Of a DNA stretch of 64,000 nucleotides, positions 1 through 11,948 are shown in pieces. Within the stretch, counting starts at the first letter, position 1; each line of letters begins with the position of its first letter. Location of the stretch: contig JALMLS010000062.1 of assembly GCA_038496445.1 (NCBI GenBank), positions 372,001 to 436,000 of the forward strand, given 5' to 3'. The stretch comes from Trichosphaerium sp. ATCC 40318 (lineage: Eukaryota > Discosea > Flabellinia > Trichosidae). The notes under the pieces are model-generated. The model saw nothing but the letters and a program-made list of their open reading frames with translations, had not been told where the DNA came from and ran no database searches. Both the position numbers and the translations under genes were made by a program.

Positions 1-1
1 C

Positions 2-846
2 CCCTTGAGCGATGAATTATCTACAAACACAACCTTATTTACAACTCCGGGATGCCACGGGAGCGTCCGTAGCGTGACAGCTACAGAAAAGACGTTTTTT
101 GACGGTTTCCTGTGGACAGCTCCACCTGCTGGTACAGGAGATATTCAAGTTGTTGTACGATATCCCTCATACCCGTTTATACCCGCCACGCATAGTTAGA
201 GCGATAGTAACAACCATTTTTCTACAACAAACCAAAAAAGATCAGTATTTTTTTTGTTGGCTTTTTATTCCGGTATCGCTTTGATCGCCCTTTTTTCTCG
301 TTTTCTCAATAGTTTGGCCGGCAATACCAATCAAATGGATTTTTTTTTTGTCAGTAATTTGTCACGTGATTTTTGTAATTTTGTTTGTCTTATTCTTTTA
401 TCAAGTCATGGGTTCTTAAAGATAGAAATGCAGGGGACTGTAGTCTAGATATTCAGAGGCTTGTTGTTGAAGAATTTATTCCACCTCCAACAACAATACC
501 ACCTACTACCATGCCACCAAGCAACACAACAGAACCAACGATGGCACCAAGCAATGGTACAGAACCAACCATGGCACCAAGCAATGGAACAGAACCAACG
601 ATGGCACCAAGCAATGGTACAGTACCAACAGTACCAACAAACACAACTATGGCGCCAACTATGGCGCCAACGATGGCACCAAATAACGGAACAACGCCAA
701 CATCTGAAGCGCCAACAGATGAACCTACTGCACCAACCTCTGTAGCGCCAACAGCTGCTCCAAGAGCTCCACCAAGCGCTGGTAGTGTATTACAAACGAG
801 TATATTTGCCATTTGTGCCTTGTTTTTCTTGCTTGCTGGGGTATAG
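2..846 (+). CDS. Reeler-type GPI-anchored surface protein, 3' end of gene
   Basis: The gene is cut by the left edge of the window. The frame is open from base 2 to about 154 and encodes the end of a Reeler-like fold, with the signature DGFLWTAPPAGTGDIQVV; family members have W-T-A-P-P-x-G-x-G at this place. A donor GTACGA follows at 155, and the next clear acceptor in phase is the AG at 455-456, so the last exon is about 457-846. That exon is a Thr/Pro linker with repeats of EPTMAPSNGT and ends in a hydrophobic stretch without a charged tail, as in GPI-anchor signals. The inferred 302-nt intron is long for this genome, so a small extra exon could be hidden in it. AATAAA at 872 is a likely polyadenylation signal. 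Role inferred: extracellular adhesion or recognition; ligand unknown. Confidence 0.6.
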
Positions 847-1240
847 CGCAAGAAACTTTGTAGTTAATTTAAATAAATAAAAAAACCCATTAGTAGGCTC
901 ACATTTTTTATTACTTTCTACTTGGTTTCATTTATTCCCAATAGTTTGCTTGCTAGCGAGAGAAATTATGTACTTAGACTAGATTTATAACCATATAACA
1001 ACGTGCACCACTTAAAGTAATCTCAAGCTCTGTGTACTACCGTTTACTCGTTTTGACATTCACTTTGGATACGAGCTTCTCTGGCTATCTCGTAGAGAGT
1101 AAATAACATTGCACAGAAACTAACCAGTTATAGAATGAAGAAAGTTTGCGGTTCATACGGTTGAAGCAATGCCAAAAAGTAGAAGAAAATATCAAATTTA
1201 TTGATAACATGTTCTTTTTTGGATAAAGTAGACTCAGTAA
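847..1240. other. Intergenic, convergent 3' flanks
   Basis: This stretch lies between the ends of two convergent genes. It holds the AATAAATAAA polyadenylation region of the upstream gene (871-880). I see no open frame, tRNA or strong hairpin in the rest. Confidence 0.5.
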
Positions 1241-2509
1241 CTAGGTGTTAATAACAACCAAGAGCGTTTTCTCGTTTAAAACGTTGACATTGGCTGCTTT
1301 AAGAGCTTCTATGGCCTCTTCTGTCACTTGGTTACATTCATAGAGATTAATTGTATGTACACCTTTTAGCGCCTGTATGCCCTCGTCTGTTACATTTCTG
1401 CAATAGCTGACGTCAATGGTGTGAACCCCAGCGGCGATTGCTTTGAGCCCTTCATCTGTAACTGCAGTGAATGTTAGATCAATAGTGTGAACACCTTTTA
1501 GGGCTTTGATCCCTTCATCTGTAACTGAAGTAGTAGAAAGGTTAATTGTATGAACACCTTTCAACGCTTTAACACCTTCGTCTGTAACGGAAGTATTATA
1601 AAGATCAATGAAGTGAACACCAGCAAGCGCTTTAATACCTTCATCTGTAATGTTAGTACATAAACGAAGGCTAATTGAGTGAACGCCTTTGAGTGCTTTG
1701 AGGCCTTCATCGGTAACTGTAGTGGACTCAATATCAATAGTGCGAACTCCAGCAAGCGCTTTAAGTCCTTCGTCTGTTACCTTATCTGCATCATAAACAC
1801 TAATGGACTGAACACCCGCAGATGCAATAGCCTTTAGATCATCATCGTCCATTTTAGATGTATAGCCGTATGGTGTTCTAATGTGCTTACAACCAGCTAG
1901 TAGCGAGTGTAGATTTTCCAATTCGAGGCATATCTGGACTACGGTATTGTTCATGATACCCTTGTAATGTTGAATTCGTAGAATATCTGGAACACGTGAT
2001 AGATACACTTTTTTGTATCCGACAACATCGTGAATAAGATCAGCCGTCAAATGACATGTTTGAGCCACAGAGAACCTTGTCTTTTCTTCTGTGTGACGTA
2101 TTATATTTGAAATAACCTCTGGTGGGAAGTCTAGAATATGATCTGTTCGTTTGATTGTCGTTACCCTTTGAGTTTAAAAACTTAGCAAAAAAAGTGACAT
2201 CTGATTTTCGTGGACGTACTCGGATTTTTGTGTGCGTTTTGGAGATCTTTCGTTCTTGGAAGTTTCCACGTGTTCATTAATATCTACTTCTGGTTCTGCT
2301 TCTGGTTCTGCTAACGTATTTGCTTGATTAAGAATCGCTTGGTCTAGCTTTCTTTTGAGGTATTCGTTGGTTTCTGTTATAATACTCTCGAGTTTTTTTA
2401 TCAACGTTTCATTTTGGTCTTCGTCTGCCGTTATTTTGTTAAAATCTTTTGTGTAGTTCTCGCGATAATATTTGATAGCTTGGTCTACTGTAACAGCTGA
2501 AAAATTCAT
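1241..2509 (-). CDS. F-box and leucine-rich-repeat protein
   Basis: Two exons can be joined exactly: 2509-2220 and 2165-1241, removing a 54-nt intron that starts GTACGT and ends CAAAG, and giving about 404 residues. The N-terminal 100 residues are charged and coiled-coil-like. A segment starting LDFPPEVISNIIRHTEE and running into the cysteine motif AQTCHL has the look of an F-box, which would bind Skp1 in an SCF ubiquitin ligase. About nine LRR units of 22-25 residues follow, with the consensus GVHTIDL....VTDEGLKAL, of the cysteine-containing (AMN1/FBXL-like) class that selects substrates. The units are unusually similar to one another, which suggests recent unit expansion. A second, decayed copy on the other strand lies at 29.8-30.9 kb. 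Start chosen at the first ATG of the upstream exon. Confidence 0.75.
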
Positions 2510-3028
2510 GGTTTGCTACGTATGTGTGGTATTTGGTATTAAATGTAAGTTAAGTTAACATGTTATAAAGTCAGTTGGACTGACAATGACAATAATGGAA
2601 AGGCAGTTAGTCTTTGGTGGCCCTAGCATGCCCGTGTAGGGCATTTATAGTACATTGATAACCTCGTGCAAGGAAAAACCGTTGAAATAAAAAAGAAGAA
2701 AATCGGCTAGAAAAAAATTCGAAGTCCGCGCTGGCAATTGACAATCTCTTCAAAAAGAAGTGAAGGAAACGTTGCACGAGTTGCATACATATCATCTAAT
2801 ATTGTTGTTTGTGTAACCTAGTAGTATTAAAACAAGCCGTTTATTTACATGTTCCAAACAGCATAAAGCCACGCTCTTAACAAGAATGATCCACTTTTGG
2901 TGGTTTCAGGTTCATTAAAACCGCAATAAAAACTTGTTTATGTTTTAATTAACACGATTTAGTAATACCTTTTAGCTGTAAGGTGAATCCTCCATAAATG
3001 GTGCAGCTGTTTAGCGATTTAGAAGAAA
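2510..3028. other. Intergenic, 5' of F-box/LRR gene
   Basis: This is the upstream flank of the F-box/LRR gene and the 3' flank of the next minus-strand gene. I find no convincing coding frame; the short open frame at 2607-2795 has no codon or domain signal. Confidence 0.4.
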
Positions 3029-4520
3029 CTATTTAACCAAAAAAAAAGAAGCCGTACAGGGTTGTGGTCCTTCAGGATATTGCTGGTTATATGGTACATG
3101 GGCAGGAGGTGCATATCCATGTCCGTGGTTACCATATGGATTTGGTCCATTATATTGTTGAGCAGGTTGAACATAGGGTTGTTGAGGAGGTTCACCGTAA
3201 GGATAACCAACAGCTGGAGGTTGTCCTTGAACAGGCTGTGGTGTCATTGGTGCACCTACAGGTGTACGTGGTTGTTCAGCATATACTATTTTTGTTGGTT
3301 CTATTACAGTAGAAGATATTACATTCTTAGATGATTTACTGTTGAAAGGGAATGCTTGTCTACGCAAACACTAGGTTGAGTTAGTACCACCAACAATAAA
3401 TTGTGTAGAGCCCGTAGCAAGCAAGTAGTTTAACTACTTTATGCCGACACAAAATTCAGAGAAAAGATACGTGCAAGTTTTTACAGGACTGGTTGTAACG
3501 TACCCTACAAATAGCGTAGTAAGTCAAATAGATACCTACTATAATACCCATGATTATAGGTGCAGCATAAGCACTACGAAATGATGATCGTTTTTTTGTA
3601 GTTGTTGGCTTACTCCATTCAATTTCAAGGTGAGGGTAAGACTAAAAAAAAAATAAGTAAAAAAAACCAAAACCTTTGATTTCGTGTTCAAGTGCTTGCG
3701 TTGGTATAACTCCAAAAAGTGTCCTTGTCCATGAATGTATAACTCTGAGGAACAAATAACATAACTATAGAGCTCTGTTTTGATTTCCAGTCTAGCAAGC
3801 CAATTAAACCACAAAAAAGAATTCTGGAAATATGTTGATTTCAAATAAAAAAAGTAAAGTACCTGCGTCAGATGTTACAGTACTCAATCTACTGTTACCT
3901 ATATCGAAAGTGGTTTGTCTACTTATTAAAGAAGATGATACTCTATAAGCAAAACCTATAACGCAAGTGTTAGCATGCGTCAGAAAGCAGGAATAAAAAT
4001 GAAAACAACATAGGTTTGCAACGAACCTTGTTTTGGATAGGACCACGTGTCATATTTATAGGAATAAATGCTACCACAGCGTCTTTGTGACGGATCTGGT
4101 GTTGGTATAACGTAAATATTAAAGTTATGTTGAGTGAATCTTGACAATTCCATGTTTAACTTGAAATCTCGTATCTTTTGGGTTTAACAAAGTTAGTTCA
4201 CTGTTTCTGATCCAAAAACAAGCAAATTAATCCAAATAGGTATTCACGTACAGAAGCATCTTTGTCTACTTGTACACTATCAAATCTCATGTAAATTGAA
4301 GCGTTTGCTGGGATACGTGATCCTTTTGATGCGCAAATAGGCTCTATAGTGTTGGGTAGAATATAAAGAACGCTATCGGGTCTTGCTTGAATGCTTTCCG
4401 TTGCTTTTTTTTTGTAAACTAGTAAAAAACGTCTAATTAAAGCGTACATGATCCGTAAACGCTATTGACGGCGTAAAATAAGGTTACACATACAATTAAG
4501 GAGATTTCTACTGTATTCAT
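3029..4520 (-). CDS. Small type I membrane protein with Pro/Tyr/Gln-rich tail
   Basis: Assembled from about six exons. Exon 1 (4520-4448) gives a signal peptide, MNTVEISLIVCVTLFYAVNS, with donor GTACGC. The next exons give a mature ectodomain starting STESIQARPDS, then RFTQHNFNIYVIPTPDP, and GFAYRVSSSLISRQTTFDI. Exon 3641-3504 holds the membrane segment (APIIMGIIVGIYLTYYAIC). After a 133-nt intron the last exon (3370-3029) gives a cytoplasmic tail rich in P, Y, Q and G (GYPYGEPPQQPYVQPAQQY), the kind of tail that binds WW or SH3 domains or phase-separates. The exon joint between 3.65 and 3.89 kb is unresolved because two acceptors fit. No family recognised; a surface receptor or adhesion role is inference. 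Confidence 0.6.
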
Positions 4521-4664
4521 TTGAATACAATTCAATCAGAGCGCTCTTACACTATAGTGCAATAGAGGTTGGTTTTAGAAGCGTTCAGTGTATTTAAAAT
4601 AGCTTAGTAACAAAACTGGTTAAGGCAACCTAGGACGTCCTTCATCTTGATCCCGCTTGTAGCA

Positions 4665-5994
4665 ATGGCAAAACGGTTGGAGTACATTACTACTCCACAT
4701 CCCGAAGAGGTATATGTGTTTGCTGATCGTTCGTTTTGGGGAGGGTACACTTCTTATAGAAAGTTTGAAGTAAAACCATTGCTAACTGCTAAAAGAACCT
4801 GTAAACGATTTTTTAAAGCAATAGTACGATCAACCGGCGCTTTAGTAGCAATAAAGGTGGTAACAAAGGGCACTCACGACTCTCACGAGTCTGTTGGGCG
4901 TATTTTAGAGCTAGATGATCGTTACACATTGTCATACAAAAAGTGCTTTTTTGTTAATAACAAGTACTATGTACGTACGCATAAAAACTTTTTGTGTGAA
5001 ATCCACACCAAAACACGTGCTCTTTTTGTTTGTCTTATTATATTCTGTTGTATGTAATGGAGCATTTTGATACATCATTGGAGTATTTACTACATCAGAA
5101 AGACAGATACAAACTAAGGCTTTCTGTAACTCAGATTGCAATGATTTTAAGGAATGTTGCATTAGCTTTACAAAATCTCCATAGTTATGGTCAATACCAT
5201 GGTGATGTTAAAGCAGGTATATTTAAAAGAAATATATACTTCTCTTAATATGTATTAAGATAGCATTATGATTACTACTCCAGGGATTCCAAAGCTGTGC
5301 ACGTGACTGCTATATAACTTTTTTTTCACAAAGTAAATCGTTGGTTATTGAAGGTTGATGTCTTCATCAATCCATATTCATTCATCCTTACATCCACTTT
5401 CTTCCTGGTGACATGAATGATTAGGTTACTCGGATACTACATCATATTTTCTTGATAGAAATGTACAAAAAACAACAATGAGAGTTATGATTTTATTTCA
5501 AATTAGTATACTGGTTCTCCATGTTGGATGGCTCCAGAGCTTTGTGCTTCAAATAAAGCTCCAAGGAATAAAATCGATATATGGTCATTGGGCATTACAG
5601 CTATTGAAATTGCTGAACAATTCCCTCCCAAACATAAAATGAATACTTTCAGAGTATGTAGCAATTCATATGCACTTGTTTCAGTAGCCCTTTTCTTCAA
5701 TACTGAATAAGCTCATAATACTATCCCGTTAATCCATTCTGTATAGGTTTTCACTAGCATTATTACTGATCCACCACCGAAGCTTGCAGAGGAGGAAATA
5801 TGGCCAAACAACTTTGTTAACTTTGTTGCTTTTTGCCTTATCAAAGATGTAAATGATAGGCCATCAATCTCTCAAGTGCTAAAGGTATACTTGTGTATGA
5901 TTATTTCTAATACTTATTGACACCTGCTTAGCACCAGTTCCTTCACTTGGTAGGTTCCAATAGTAACTATTCAATTATAAGAGACCCAGCTTAG
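4665..5994 (+). pseudogene. STE20-like protein kinase, probably degenerate
   Basis: Recognisable in order: VAIKVV (beta-3 lysine), EHFDTSLEYLL (hinge and alpha-D), HGDVKA (catalytic loop), GSPCWMAPE (activation-loop end), DIWSLGITAIEIAE, and DVNDRPSISQVLK in the last lobe, ending with RDPA and a TAG at 5992. These match STE20/germinal-centre-type kinases. Several things are wrong for an active enzyme. The glycine loop before VAIK reads TAKRTCKRFFKAI with no glycine. The HxDxxxxN asparagine appears replaced (HGDVKADS if the splice at 5216 is read as usual). I find no DFG between 5270 and 5510. The expected acceptor before VMEHFD has AT where AG is needed (about 5053-5054). Either it is a decaying pseudogene or a pseudokinase with an exon I have missed. 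Confidence 0.6.
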
Positions 5995-6436
5995 CATGTA
6001 ATTATAACTTAGCTCTTGTCGATGTTTTACCCAAGTAACAAAATATACTTTCTCACCTAGACTTCATTTCCTAAAATTACAAGTTTAGCAAATCACGGAA
6101 GGTTGTACGCAAGCTCAAACAATTCAACCTCAATAACTCTACCAACAAAAAGAGAAAAAATTTCAAGCTCACCAACGCACTTTTCGAATCCATCAGCGCT
6201 CTTACCAGTTTGAGTAGTACCTATAAGTTATAAGTTACAAGACCAAACTACAGTACAAATTATGTGCAAACAATCACGTGTTGAAACACGTGTTGCCATT
6301 TAGTTGAACTAATTACACTTGCACACAGAATGTTTATAAAAGCAGGGCTTTGGATTCAAAGGCTGCTATTCAGCTAAGTTGATCAAGTCTTTGCGAGTAA
6401 AGGTAATTAAAGTAACTCTTTCAGCGTTAAAATACA
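5995..6436. other. Intergenic upstream region of Zn2Cys6 gene
   Basis: Holds two CACGTG palindromes 12 bp apart (6275 and 6287) and a TATA-like box; otherwise no gene seen. Confidence 0.5.
6275..6342 (+). promoter_or_regulatory. Candidate promoter: paired E-boxes and TATA box
   Basis: TATAAAAG at 6335-6342 lies about 95 bp before the start codon at 6437 and about 45 bp after the second of two CACGTG E-boxes. The spacing fits a core promoter. CACGTG is bound by bHLH proteins in other eukaryotes, but it is so common in this window that its presence here alone proves little. Confidence 0.45.
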
Positions 6437-8738
6437 ATGTGTCCGCAAAAGAAACGACGTAAAGTAATAGATAGTGTATCAAAACAAGCCTGCGAGCTAT
6501 GTCGTTCAAAGCACGTTAAATGCGATGGAAAGTATCCTTGTTCACGCTGCGTTAAGCGTGGAGTAGCTTGCGAGTACAAACGGCGCAAAAAAAGAGGACC
6601 TATTGAAGGTACACGTACCGATAAGTGTAAATGTTTATTTACTTCAAAACAAAGGGAGACGAAGTAAACTCTTACTGGAACTCGAGGAAGTACGCCTAGA
6701 GCTTCAAAAACAACAAGAAATAGCAATCAAATGGAAAAATATGTATGAGCGCACTACAGCATCCACTGTACGGCCTAAAATCAATGAATGAGTTCACGTG
6801 ATTTTTTATGTAAATTATATAATTTATGTTTAATTCATGTTTGTTTTTCTAGGCAACTCTTTGGAATCTCTCTGTACACTTTGGTCTTGTATCATCTATC
6901 ACTAACTACCTGGAAATATATCGTGAATGTCTTAATCCTTGGAGTGTACTTTTTTTAAATATCACGTGACAAGCTAATGAAAATGATAGGGAGCTCTTAC
7001 TGTTACTTGGACTCCGAATCACGTTTTGGACAGTTTCAAGACAAACACAAGTACCTCAGCACCTATCAGTTTCAACTAGCTAAACAATTTAGTATGGATG
7101 GTTGATCCTTGCATGTTAGAGATATTATCTTGCATGGCATGGGGAGCAAGATTGAGAGGGTTTAATGAACATGCTAATACTTTTAAAGACATGGCTAGAC
7201 AAATACTTAGGAATTTATTTGATACAAGAAACGTTATGGTTGCAAGTGAGTTACTATCTAACTTCACCCTGCTAATAGCTTCTATAGCAAGCACTTATAG
7301 TTTAGGTTTGTATGAAGCAACTGTGGGTGACCCTTCTCAGGGGTGCTATTTGATGCAATTATCCAAGTGTATGTAAAAGCACTATAGTATAATTTCTAGA
7401 TTGATTGGTAAATTTAGCAATGGCTTCACACCTGCTGTGTGATAACATTGTTACGCACTCTTCTGAAAAGTGGCGCTTAAAATTATTGCAAAGAACTCTT
7501 AAGCTTCACAAACTAGAGATTTTGGGGGGAGACAGGTACTCGTGAATGAAAGTAAAACCTTTTTGATGCTTATTTCATGTTGAGAAAAACAATTGTGGAA
7601 GGATATAATGATGTTCTTGACCAATTAAGCTCTATACCACGGGATGAAGAAAGATATATTGATAAGTTAAAAGAACCAGAGCGTATACAATTGATTTGGT
7701 CAACTATATGTAGTGTATGTATTGTTGATAATATTTACAGCCTAGTATTCTTTCATTGTTTTTACTCACCCTCACCTCTTTTGTTTTAGATTTTCTTTTC
7801 TTTCGCTAAAATGCCTTGGTTTGGTGATGTTTATGATCTACATTTGGTACACATTGGTTATTTTGTGGAGTAAGTAACACATTCTTAACAGCAAGCTTCG
7901 GAGTTTTCAGTATACATGAAAAAGTTAGAACACGTCACTGAACTTTTGGACGATACTGAAACCTCAGCTGTCAACAAAAAATTCCTGAAAATAATGATAT
8001 TGGCTGTTAGAGCACTTGTAACTCTATGTGCATCAGATAAAGACATGGCATTAACAGTACATTAAACATCTTCAATTCATATTCTCATTTTTTTCTTAAG
8101 CTTGCATGGACTTGCTGGAGAAAGTACAATGAATACTCGAATATGACATACTTTCCTATGAGCATATGTATAGCTTATGATTGCTGTTGTGTTGCTATAA
8201 GTTGTAAAGATGATATACTATTTCAAAACGTAAGCTGTTCAGCAATTCACTTTTTTTCTTATTTTGTTTTGTAGACATTCCAGAGTTTATTGACCTTATC
8301 AAAGACATGGAAATCAGCAGCAGTGTTCTTAAAGTAATACTTTAATAGTATTATATATCATTTAACCAGGGTATAGCTTTGGATATAAAGAAGCTGAAGA
8401 AAAAGGAATGAATGTAGAACCTTTTACAAAAGCAATTGAGGATTTGAGAAACAAACTGCCAATAACTTTTGATGCAATGTATGCACTTTCATTGTTTTCT
8501 ACAGCTTTGTATCGCTTGCTAATGTAATTTGTGTAGTATTACTGCCCCTAGCACGCCACAAATTGTCGAAGTTGAAGAAGTGATGTTATCTCCAGATGGA
8601 AACGAAATCCAATCACCTTCGCTAGATAATTATAACCCACAACTATTTAATGATGGAGAAACTGATATTACTCACCTGTACCTGACCGAAGCAAACCTTG
8701 ATTCTGAAGATGATTGGGGAGATTTACTAGACCTGTAA
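6437..8738 (+). CDS. Zn2Cys6 binuclear-cluster transcription factor
   Basis: The first exon encodes a classical binuclear zinc cluster, C-x2-C-x6-C-x5-C-x2-C-x6-C (from CELCRSKHVKC to the last cysteine of VKRGVAC), after a basic stretch QKKRRK. The next exon continues GRRSKLLLELEEVRLELQKQ, a coiled coil of the kind that dimerises such factors. About nine more short exons follow with the helical middle region (for example RGFNEHANTFKDMARQIL). The C-terminus is acidic and hydrophobic (LDSEDDWGDLLDL), a plausible activation domain. The family binds CGG-type repeats and is dominated by fungal members, with scattered ones in amoebae and algae. The many introns are unlike yeast members. Introns are about 40-60 nt. 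Target genes cannot be told from the sequence. Confidence 0.8.
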
Positions 8739-9036
8739 CTCGAGAAAAAAATCAAAGGAAAAAAAAAGTTCATTGGAACATTAATGATGTCCACTTATGT
8801 ATGTCATTTCAGCTATCCAAGTTATACCCTTGAGCAAATTGGTCAGTTACGTTGAGTTTTACAACAATTGAAATGTCAAACGCAGTTTTTGTTCCAAAGT
8901 ACTGCGGAACTGTTTTATCTGCGTAGAAATAGCGAATCAGATTATTAAAATACGAATTCGCAGTACTAGAAGCCTTAAATCTCGTTCGGGTTGATTAAGT
9001 CCGTTATTTTTCATATCACAGAGAACAGGTAGCAGG

Positions 9037-10539
9037 ATGTCGTCGAATATGTATGTGATTCTTATTGTAGCGATAAACCAATGTTATTTAGGAGCGTAGA
9101 ACTGTACTTGGATAAAATGAGTCAACCAGCGAGGTAAATGAGTGTTTAATGGTAAAATAACACGATATAGAGCCGTTTGGTGGTTTATGCTGCTTGAAAA
9201 TATCCCTCACAAGCTAAAAGTGCTACACATACTTAAAGGACAACATAGAACCGCCGAATATCGTGAAATGTACGTCTCTGGTTTTGGTAAAATCATTTAT
9301 GCCAAGTTTGGTTCTTTTAGAGCTTTTACATCTTTTTATCGCTTACATCTTGTGTAATTGAACCATATAACGTGTTAGTTTATTATTTTTATTTACTTTC
9401 TATTTAAGCAACCCTCACGGAAAATTACCAGCAATTGTGATTAACGGCGTTATTAAACTCAATGAGAGGTATACTTTTGCGATGTTTCTTTGACACATGA
9501 TACAGAAAAGTCAAGTCGCCAATGTAAACTTCCTAACGCCTTTAGTCATTCGATTTTACGCTATCTGGCTGATAAATTCAACGCTCCTGATCATTGGTAT
9601 CCTAAATCACTAGAAGCTAGAGCTAGAGTAAATGAATACTTGGATTGGTACGGAAATCTTTGCTTTTCTTTTTTTTTTTTCAAAGTTTTGAAAAAAAACT
9701 ACTTCAGAGAGCTTTCAGTCTCTAGTGTGGAGTTGTTTGTTCAGTATTGTAAGAGAAACTTCTTAAACTTTAACTCAGGCATCACTTGCACTTGCGGAAA
9801 TACGCCGTAAAATACTTTCGGTACGAGGATGAATTTTTTTAAGCGTATCACAAGATGACACGTGATTAATTTTACAAAAATAGTTACAAATACATTGGAC
9901 CAATGTTTGCAGAAGGAAAAAGGCCTTCAGGTATGCAATCCATTTCTATATCTTCTGATGTTGTTAGCACAATCTGTTCTCTCATGTGAAAAGTCGGTAC
10001 GTATTATAAATTATGTCTAAACGAATATGTCTAAATTGGTTGGTTTTTTAGCTAAAGAAAACATTGAATACCATTGATAAGCTTTACTTGGGCAGTACAC
10101 AATTCGTTTGTGGTAGTCAAGTGAGGTACAATACGGCAGTAATTCATTACCTTTCAACCATTTTTGTTAATGTGTAGTTGTCAACTTATCTTTGTGTGTT
10201 ATAGCATTTCAGACTTAATTTGTTACTCTGAAGTAAAACAATTGGCAATTTTAAGATTTGATTTTGAGGAATATCCAAAACTATCAAAATGGGCACGTGT
10301 TTTTATAGATTATTACAGTTTTATGCTTTCAAATCCTACTGTTTTTCCCTTGAAAACGCTGTTTTTATAAGCGAAATAAAACGCAAAGCTGCGGTAGAAA
10401 ACAAAAATTTACAATTTTGAACTTCTTCGCTATTTTTCCCTCTTACATTGTGTAGATGGAGGCTATGGAGCAATTACCACACTGGGAGGAAGTACACAAG
10501 ATTCTTAACATAATAGTTCAGCGTCAAAGCAAGCTTTAA
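9037..10539 (+). CDS. Theta-like glutathione S-transferase
   Basis: Exons can be followed: 9037-9050, 9092-9133, 9171-9269, 9409-9468, 9546 onward, and several to 10539. The N-terminal thioredoxin-fold half reads ELYLDKMSQPARAVWWFML (theta-class Ser in the active-site SQPAR motif), LKGQHRTAEYREINPHGKLP (glutathione-binding P at the cis-Pro loop) and ES with ILRYLADKF. The helical half reads DWHHLHLRKYAV, GSQVSISDLICYSEVKQLA, and MEAMEQLPHWEEVHKIL before TAA. It conjugates glutathione to electrophiles or acts as a peroxidase, in the cytosol. The start is fixed by an AT|G codon split across the first intron. All motifs are present, so it is probably functional. A second, different GST-like gene lies 1.4 kb downstream on the other strand. 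Confidence 0.88.
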
Positions 10540-10792
10540 ACACTAATACACAAATTAAACAAATGTACACAGCCAAATAGTTCAATGGGTTTTTTACATG
10601 TCTACTCAAGACTTGAATTGTCGCTCTTTTATGTTAAGCCACATGAGTACGGATTCTTGCCTATGTATTGTTGCTTACCGTTTAAATGAGTTTGTCGTAT
10701 GTATGCCGATACAGACTGCAGTCAAAATGCTACATTCTGATGATTTGTTTATTTCACAATTTTCCAAGTAAATTGTTCACTTTGGTTACCGT

Positions 10793-11215
10793 TTAAAAGG
10801 TAAATAAAAATGTCAAACACATAATAACTATTCCACCAATAGTTGATAGAATAACGTCGGCGCTTTTAGCACAGTTGAAAATAAATAGTGCGCTACTAAC
10901 TAAGACAAAGTGTCAAAAAAGACAATCATCATTTACCAATAGGGAAAATTTGCGACTCACGTTCAATAAGAGAATAGCATGTGGTGCCTTTATCAAGAGC
11001 TACTTCTCCTCTAGGAGAACAACCAGTTGGGTACTTCACTATTTCAACACTGTTAGATAAGAATGGTGGACCTGCATCCTTAACAGTATAAAGAAGTATG
11101 CCACTTCCAGTCGGATATATTGGACATTTTAAAAATGTAATAAGTGTCCCTCTATCAACACCGAATCTTGTCAAAGCAGTTATAGTAACAGTATCTATTG
11201 TTAACTATTAACATC
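10793..11215 (-). CDS. C-terminal part of a small membrane protein
   Basis: An open exon at about 11200-10970 encodes a segment with LITFLKCPIYPTGSGILLY and VEIVKYPTGCSPRGEVA, with paired cysteines as in extracellular domains. A donor GTGAGT follows, and an exon ending at 10793 gives DVILSTIGGIVIMCLTFLF and a stop, i.e. a single C-terminal membrane helix with almost no cytoplasmic tail. I could not find a signal peptide or start codon with confidence; MRAFLILD at about 11235 is one candidate. Family not recognised. Could be a GPI or tail-anchored surface protein. Confidence 0.4.
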
Positions 11216-11728
11216 GAGAATTAAAAAAGCTCTCATCAATGTAGGCTAGTGCCGGAAAGTCAAGAAACTAAAAAACCTTGAGTGCATTTTGAGGTTTTTT
11301 TTTTTGGCAAACCAAACTGACTTTTTTTGGAGATTGTCAAAAAGCCGTACCGTTAAAAACTGCCTCTTTGCTTTCAAAATTCCATAACCTGCCGTCCATT
11401 TCCGTAATATGGAAGACCCATACGTTGTTTATGCATGTAGCTTCAAAAGGTCGGAAATTACCTACACACTATCCGCTTACGCGTTAATACTCATTACAAG
11501 AACAAGCATTTTTACGTACTTGCGCAAAATAGTCACGCTTTTTTCGAGAAACAACTTAAACACATGCATGTACAACGCGTGACTTAATAAGGTTCCTTTT
11601 GCTTACAAGTTCAGAGAATGCAATGTATCGCGTTGTAGTTAGGACCAAACTCTTTTGACGTTTAAACAGCAACGGCTTGCTTGTACAGCCATGATTTGCA
11701 TAGTTTCCCATCTAAATAAAAATGGAAC
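11216..11728. other. Intergenic
   Basis: No gene seen. It contains homopolymer runs and lies between the membrane-protein gene and tRNA-Asn. Confidence 0.4.
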
Positions 11729-11802
11729 GCTTCTGGTAGGGATCGAACCTACGACCTCACGATTAACAGTCGTGCGCTCTAAACCAACTGAGCTACAGAA
11801 GC
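11729..11802 (-). tRNA. tRNA-Asn (anticodon GTT)
   Basis: A complete 74-nt cloverleaf reads on the minus strand: acceptor GCTTCTG/CAGAAGC, D stem GCTC/GAGC, anticodon stem CACGA/TCGTG with loop CTGTTAA (anticodon GTT), five-base variable loop AGGTC, and T arm GTAGG-TTCGATC-CCTAC. All stems pair fully, there is no intron, and CCA is not encoded, as usual for eukaryotic nuclear tRNA genes. A and B boxes are internal. Confidence 0.97.
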
Positions 11803-11948
11803 TTGAATGTGATAGTCAGACGGCGTAGACGTGTACCCACCGAAAAAGCGTGGCTTTGTGTAACTTTTTTTGCAATGTCAAGCTTGTTCACAACATGAGA
11901 ATTTTGAATGACTGTTTTTTTATTGTTTTACATTGACCACGTGTTTGT

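Noticed and set aside
453-851. Long minus-strand frame rich in Val and Gly opposite the Thr/Pro linker
   Set aside because: It is the antisense shadow of the EPTMAPSNGT repeats; the plus frame has the domain and anchor signals.
5485-5506. YDFIS as the DFG motif of the kinase
   Set aside because: It sits in the polypyrimidine tract before a TTAG acceptor, is followed by an in-frame TAG and lacks the glycine.
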